Part shown: piece after piece, positions 5,335-8,315 of the stretch
Position numbering within the stretch: the first letter of the stretch is position 1
Layout of the letters: each line of letters starts with the position of its first letter
NCBI GenBank assembly: GCA_009918425.1
Contig: RGEC01000093.1
Location: 1-8,315, forward strand
Direction: 5' to 3'
Length of the DNA: 8,315 nt
Origin: Bacteroidota bacterium
Lineage (GTDB): Bacteria > Bacteroidota > Bacteroidia > NS11-12g > UBA955
Notes under the pieces: model-generated
Seen by the model: the letters and a program-made list of their open reading frames with translations, nothing else
What the model was told of the DNA's origin: nothing
Databases searched by the model: none
Program-made: the position numbers and the translations under genes

Positions 5335-7587
5335 ATGAAAAAAACACTACCCATTTTAGCACTGCTGCTTGCCGCGTTTCAGGCATTCGCCAAACATCCT
5401 GCCGATAGCACCCGTATTAACTTAGACAGCACCAAAACTATAGAGGAGGTGATGGTATCTGCATCGCGCGCAACAAAGGGAACGCCCATTGCCCAAACCA
5501 CTGTTTCCCGCAAGGAAATTCAGATACAAAACACCGGCCGCGATTTACCTGTATTACTTCAGTTTCAGCCGGGTGTGACCGTCACCACCGATGCAGGAGC
5601 CGGCGTTGGCTATACGGGCATCCGTGTGCGGGGAAGTGATGCAAGCCGAACCAACGTTACCATCAACGGTGTACCCATTAACGATGCGGAAAGCCATGGA
5701 ACCTTTTGGGTAAACATGCCCGATATGGCTACCGGCCTTTCCAGTGTGCAGATTCAGCGGGGTGTGGGCACCAGCACCCATGGTGCAGGCGCATTTGGTG
5801 CTACGGTAAATATGCAAACATTCAGTTCAAACAAGCCTTATCTGATATTCTCCAATACAGCAGGCAGTTTTAATACCCTGAGACACTCTGTTTCAGGTGG
5901 CACCGGACTCATCAACAACCATTGGACCACTGATTTTAGGCTTTCTTCCATAAACAGCGATGGCTTTGTAGACAGGGCCACAAGCAAACTCCGCTCCTAC
6001 ATGGCTGCAATTGGATATCAGGGAAAAGATTGGTCAGTAAAATGGCTGTCATTCGGTGGCAAAGAACAAACCTATCAGGCCTGGTGGGGCGTGCCGAAAG
6101 AAAAACTGCAAGGTTCAGAATCTGATCTGCTCAATCATTATTACCGCAATCTGGGTGTGACTTACAAAACTGCCGCCGATTCCGTAAACCTGTTCGGCTC
6201 AAACCCCAGAACCTACAATTACTACACCTATCCCAGAGAAATAGACGATTATACCCAAAACCACCACCATTTGTATTTCACAACAAAAACAGGTACGAAC
6301 AGCCAGCTGAATGCTACCCTGTATTACACCCGCGGATTGGGCTATTTTGAGCAATTTCGCTATCAGGACAAACTTTCCAATTACCTGATACCCCCGGCTG
6401 TTGTAGGCAATGATACCATTTTCAGAAGCGACATGGTACGCCGCCGCTGGCTCGATAATCATTTGATAGGCAGCCATATCAGCTGGAACTACAACACCGA
6501 AAAATCAGAGTGGATACTGGGTATGGGCTACAATGAATACAAGGGCAAGCACTATGGACGCATTGTTTGGGCCTCAAATGCTCCACATGCTATACCCGAT
6601 CAGTCTTACTACAACGGCTCAGGATTGAAAACAGATGCATCTGTCTTTGTTAAAAACACCCGAAAATGGACACAAAATCTGCAAACATGGATTGACCTGC
6701 AGTACAGAAAGGTAAACCATACAGGCAAAGGCACGGATAACGATCTCAGAAGCATCGATTTCTCGGGCAATTTCGGATTTTTTAATCCAAAAGCCGGCCT
6801 CATATATCAACTTACTAACCAAAGTTTCTTCGGCAGTGTGAGTCTGGCCAACAGGGAACCCTCGCGCAGTGATTTTACCGACCACAAAACCGGAGATGTA
6901 CCCAAACCCGAAAAGCTTACAGACTGGGAACTCGGCTGGAACCATTTCGGCAAAACCGGGTCCGTTTTTGTCAATCTTTATTACATGAACTATCGCAACC
7001 AGCTTGTGCTGACAGGCGAGGTTAACGACGTGGGGAATCCGCTGAGACGAAATGCAGAAAAGAGTTTCCGTAGGGGCATGGAGGCAGGGTTTGAACAAAA
7101 GATCTCTTCAAAATGCAAATCCGGCGGTAACATATCCCTTAGCCAAAATAGAATTGAACGCATCGTTAATGTAATTCCTGATTATTTTACCTACCTGCAG
7201 AATGACAGTGTTTTCCATAATGTACCCATCGCCATGTCACCGTCTGTTAATGGAGCGGTTTGGCTGGAGTACGCTTTTATGCAAAATACGAGTCTGCGAT
7301 ACATACATAAATATGTGGGAAGACAATACCTGGATAATACGGGAGATACATACCGCAGTCTTATTCCTTTTCATTTTGCTGAACTTTGGCTGCAAAAAAG
7401 TTACACCCTGAAATCGGGTGCATCCTTGGATATTCAGTTTCAAATTTTGAATGTTTTCAATACCCTTTATTCATCCAATGGTTATACCTTTATGTATACC
7501 TATGGAAGCCGAGATATCAGCCAGGAAGTATTTCTTTATCCCCAGGCAGGAAGAAATGTGATGGGGGGTATTACCCTGAGATTCTGA
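5335..7587 (+). CDS. TonB-dependent outer-membrane receptor under TPP riboswitch control
   Basis: This is a predicted 22-strand outer-membrane barrel with an N-terminal plug that imports a scarce substrate using TonB energy. The 750-residue protein has a signal peptide (MKKTLPILALLLAAFQAFA, 1-19), a TonB-box-like segment (TIEEVMVSA, 35-43), and a plug domain (about 45-165) with IRVRG (96-100), NGVPIND (111-117) and VQIQRGVGTSTHGAGAFG. The barrel follows and ends NVMGGITLRF, with the terminal Phe typical of outer-membrane proteins. It lacks the N-terminal carboxypeptidase-like domain common in SusC proteins. The frame is open back to an ATG at 5272, but that lies inside the riboswitch; 5335 places the signal peptide at the N-terminus. 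The riboswitch points to thiamine, a thiamine phosphate or a precursor as substrate. This matches the thiamine-regulated Bacteroidota receptors predicted by comparative genomics (OMR1). No thiamine permease or thi gene follows here. The substrate is inference. Confidence 0.92.
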   Translation: MKKTLPILALLLAAFQAFAKHPADSTRINLDSTKTIEEVMVSASRATKGTPIAQTTVSRKEIQIQNTGRDLPVLLQFQPGVTVTTDAGAGVGYTGIRVRGSDASRTNVTINGVPINDAESHGTFWVNMPDMATGLSSVQIQRGVGTSTHGAGAFGATVNMQTFSSNKPYLIFSNTAGSFNTLRHSVSGGTGLINNHWTTDFRLSSINSDGFVDRATSKLRSYMAAIGYQGKDWSVKWLSFGGKEQTYQAWWGVPKEKLQGSESDLLNHYYRNLGVTYKTAADSVNLFGSNPRTYNYYTYPREIDDYTQNHHHLYFTTKTGTNSQLNATLYYTRGLGYFEQFRYQDKLSNYLIPPAVVGNDTIFRSDMVRRRWLDNHLIGSHISWNYNTEKSEWILGMGYNEYKGKHYGRIVWASNAPHAIPDQSYYNGSGLKTDASVFVKNTRKWTQNLQTWIDLQYRKVNHTGKGTDNDLRSIDFSGNFGFFNPKAGLIYQLTNQSFFGSVSLANREPSRSDFTDHKTGDVPKPEKLTDWELGWNHFGKTGSVFVNLYYMNYRNQLVLTGEVNDVGNPLRRNAEKSFRRGMEAGFEQKISSKCKSGGNISLSQNRIERIVNVIPDYFTYLQNDSVFHNVPIAMSPSVNGAVWLEYAFMQNTSLRYIHKYVGRQYLDNTGDTYRSLIPFHFAELWLQKSYTLKSGASLDIQFQILNVFNTLYSSNGYTFMYTYGSRDISQEVFLYPQAGRNVMGGITLRF

Positions 7588-7597
7588 TACAAAAAAG

Positions 7598-7628
7598 TTG
7601 CTTTTGATGTTAAATAGTGTTAACTTTA
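7598..7628 (+). promoter_or_regulatory. Candidate promoter of the right-edge secreted protein gene
   Basis: TTG (7598-7600), a 20-base spacer and TAACTTTA (7621-7628) resemble the Bacteroidota pattern TTG-N17-23-TAnnTTTG with one mismatch in the last base. The ATG at 7657 follows 28 bases after the box. Confidence 0.4.
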
Positions 7629-7633
7629 CACTA
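7615..7633. repeat. Short inverted repeat around the candidate -7 box
   Basis: TAGTGT (7615-7620) and ACACTA (7628-7633) are perfect 6-bp inverted repeats flanking TAACTTT, the core of the candidate -7 element. This could be a small operator over the promoter, or a weak hairpin after the receptor gene. There is no T-run to support termination. Confidence 0.3.
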
Positions 7634-7656
7634 AGTTGCCAAAAGCCTTCAATGTC

Positions 7657-8315
7657 ATGCAGTCACCTGTATGTTTTATTCTTAGATTGAAATCTTTTTT
7701 ATATGCCTCATGGAGTTGTATATGGGCCATTATTTTTATTTCAGCACCGTTAAAGGCACAGGTAACATACACACTGGGTAATACAGGCTATTACACGACT
7801 TTTACCAGTGGGGGGAGTGTTTTTGCCAATGCAGGCACAGCCGAACTGGGCATGTGGGCCAACAGCAGCGGCAATAAGCAGGCAGTTGCATGGCGCAAGT
7901 TCAAAACAGCGGGCGACAATACAGGTAATGACCGCAGCCTTCAACCGGGGGATGTGGTAACCATCACCGTATCGGCTACATCGGCTATAGGATGTATGGG
8001 CTTGTCTTTGAATGCAAGCCCATCTGCCGGGTCATGGGCAAACAGGCATAGCAATTCGCGCCTTTATATACAATGCGATGATGTTAACACATCATGGTAT
8101 GTAAACCACAGTGGGGGAAACTCCACCCTTAATTACAATGTAAGTAGCACCCGCAGAAATTATCAGTTCCGCATACATATACTCTCTGAAACAAATTGCA
8201 ATGTAGAACTATGGGTAGACGGATCTTTTCATTCCCGGGAAAACAACCTGACCATGAATGGAACGGCTGGTGCCAATATCACATTGACTCCGGGAAATGG
8301 GACTACGACCATTTC
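7657..8315 (+). CDS. Secreted protein of unknown function, N-terminal part only
   Basis: An open frame runs from the ATG at 7657 to the end of the window (219 codons and two bases) without a stop. It begins MQSPVCFILRLKSFLYASW, continues through a hydrophobic segment (about residues 16-30) and reaches KAQ at 33-35, a likely signal peptidase I site of Bacteroidota type. The mature part is rich in Thr, Ser, Gly and Asn with scattered Trp and Cys, and has a beta-sandwich look, for example LQPGDVVTITVSA followed by SRLYIQCDD. A large extracellular protein with adhesive or enzymatic modules further on, possibly exported by the type IX system, is plausible, but the C-terminus that would show this is outside the window. 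I do not recognise the domain. The gene is separated from the receptor stop by 69 bases and has its own candidate promoter, so it is probably not part of the thiamine-controlled unit. Confidence 0.8.
   Translation, partial: MQSPVCFILRLKSFLYASWSCIWAIIFISAPLKAQVTYTLGNTGYYTTFTSGGSVFANAGTAELGMWANSSGNKQAVAWRKFKTAGDNTGNDRSLQPGDVVTITVSATSAIGCMGLSLNASPSAGSWANRHSNSRLYIQCDDVNTSWYVNHSGGNSTLNYNVSSTRRNYQFRIHILSETNCNVELWVDGSFHSRENNLTMNGTAGANITLTPGNGTTTI

Noticed and set aside
6619..7098. Minus-strand open frame (159 codons) within the receptor gene
   Set aside because: It is antisense to barrel-coding sequence with no motif of its own.
2130..7587. A thiamine regulon that also includes the pdh E2 gene, because E1 of that complex uses TPP
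   Set aside because: The E2 gene has its own promoter box and no THI element; the link is only biochemical.
7588..7610. AAAAG-TTG-CTTTT after the receptor gene as a terminator
   Set aside because: The stem is five mostly A/T pairs with a three-base loop and no following T-run; too weak to call.
1..8315. CRISPR arrays, tRNA or rRNA genes, insertion sequences, defence islands
   Set aside because: I found no direct-repeat array, RNA gene signature, transposase motif or defence-type domain on either strand.

Overview
The window looks like a chromosomal stretch from a member of the Bacteroidota. Four things point that way: coding starts have almost no Shine-Dalgarno sequences; matches to the Bacteroidota -7 promoter element TAnnTTTG lie just before several genes; exported proteins have signal peptides ending in 'AQ'; and there is a TonB-dependent receptor plus a secreted tail-fibre-like protein with the WWPDYLFEKDYKL tail typical of this phylum. 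I cannot name a genus.

Layout. At the left edge (1-990, minus) is a secreted tail-fibre-like protein that runs off the window and carries a one-base frame break near position 560. Next to it, also on minus, is a complete thymidylate synthase gene, thyA (1123-1923), with an 11-bp inverted repeat over its stop codon. A divergent intergenic region (1924-2129) holds a near-perfect 22-bp palindrome and a TAnnTTTG box. It leads into a plus-strand block: the dihydrolipoyl acetyltransferase (E2) of pyruvate dehydrogenase (2130-3371); a short, probably non-catalytic TrpF-like protein (3388-3867); a small lipoprotein (3899-4162); and aspartate-semialdehyde dehydrogenase, asd (4166-5161). Then come a promoter box, a very clear TPP (thiamine pyrophosphate) riboswitch (5209-5292) and the gene it should control, a 750-residue TonB-dependent outer-membrane receptor (5335-7587). 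The right edge holds the start of a secreted protein of unknown function (7657 to beyond the end).

How the genes relate. Most are unrelated housekeeping functions: dTMP synthesis, acetyl-CoA production, and the aspartate branch to lysine, threonine and methionine. The most coherent functional unit is the riboswitch plus receptor. By its control element it should be repressed when thiamine pyrophosphate is plentiful, so it probably imports thiamine or a related compound across the outer membrane. The leader contains what looks like a complete two-state switch: a 13-bp anti-aptamer pairing competes with a small hairpin that abuts the start codon. The pdh E2 belongs to a complex whose E1 uses TPP, but nothing here places that gene under thiamine control.

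I see no mobile element, CRISPR array, tRNA, rRNA or defence system. The points most worth checking are the riboswitch expression platform, the TrpF-like pseudoenzyme, the frame break in the tail-fibre-like gene, and the very short or absent 5' leaders implied by two promoter boxes.
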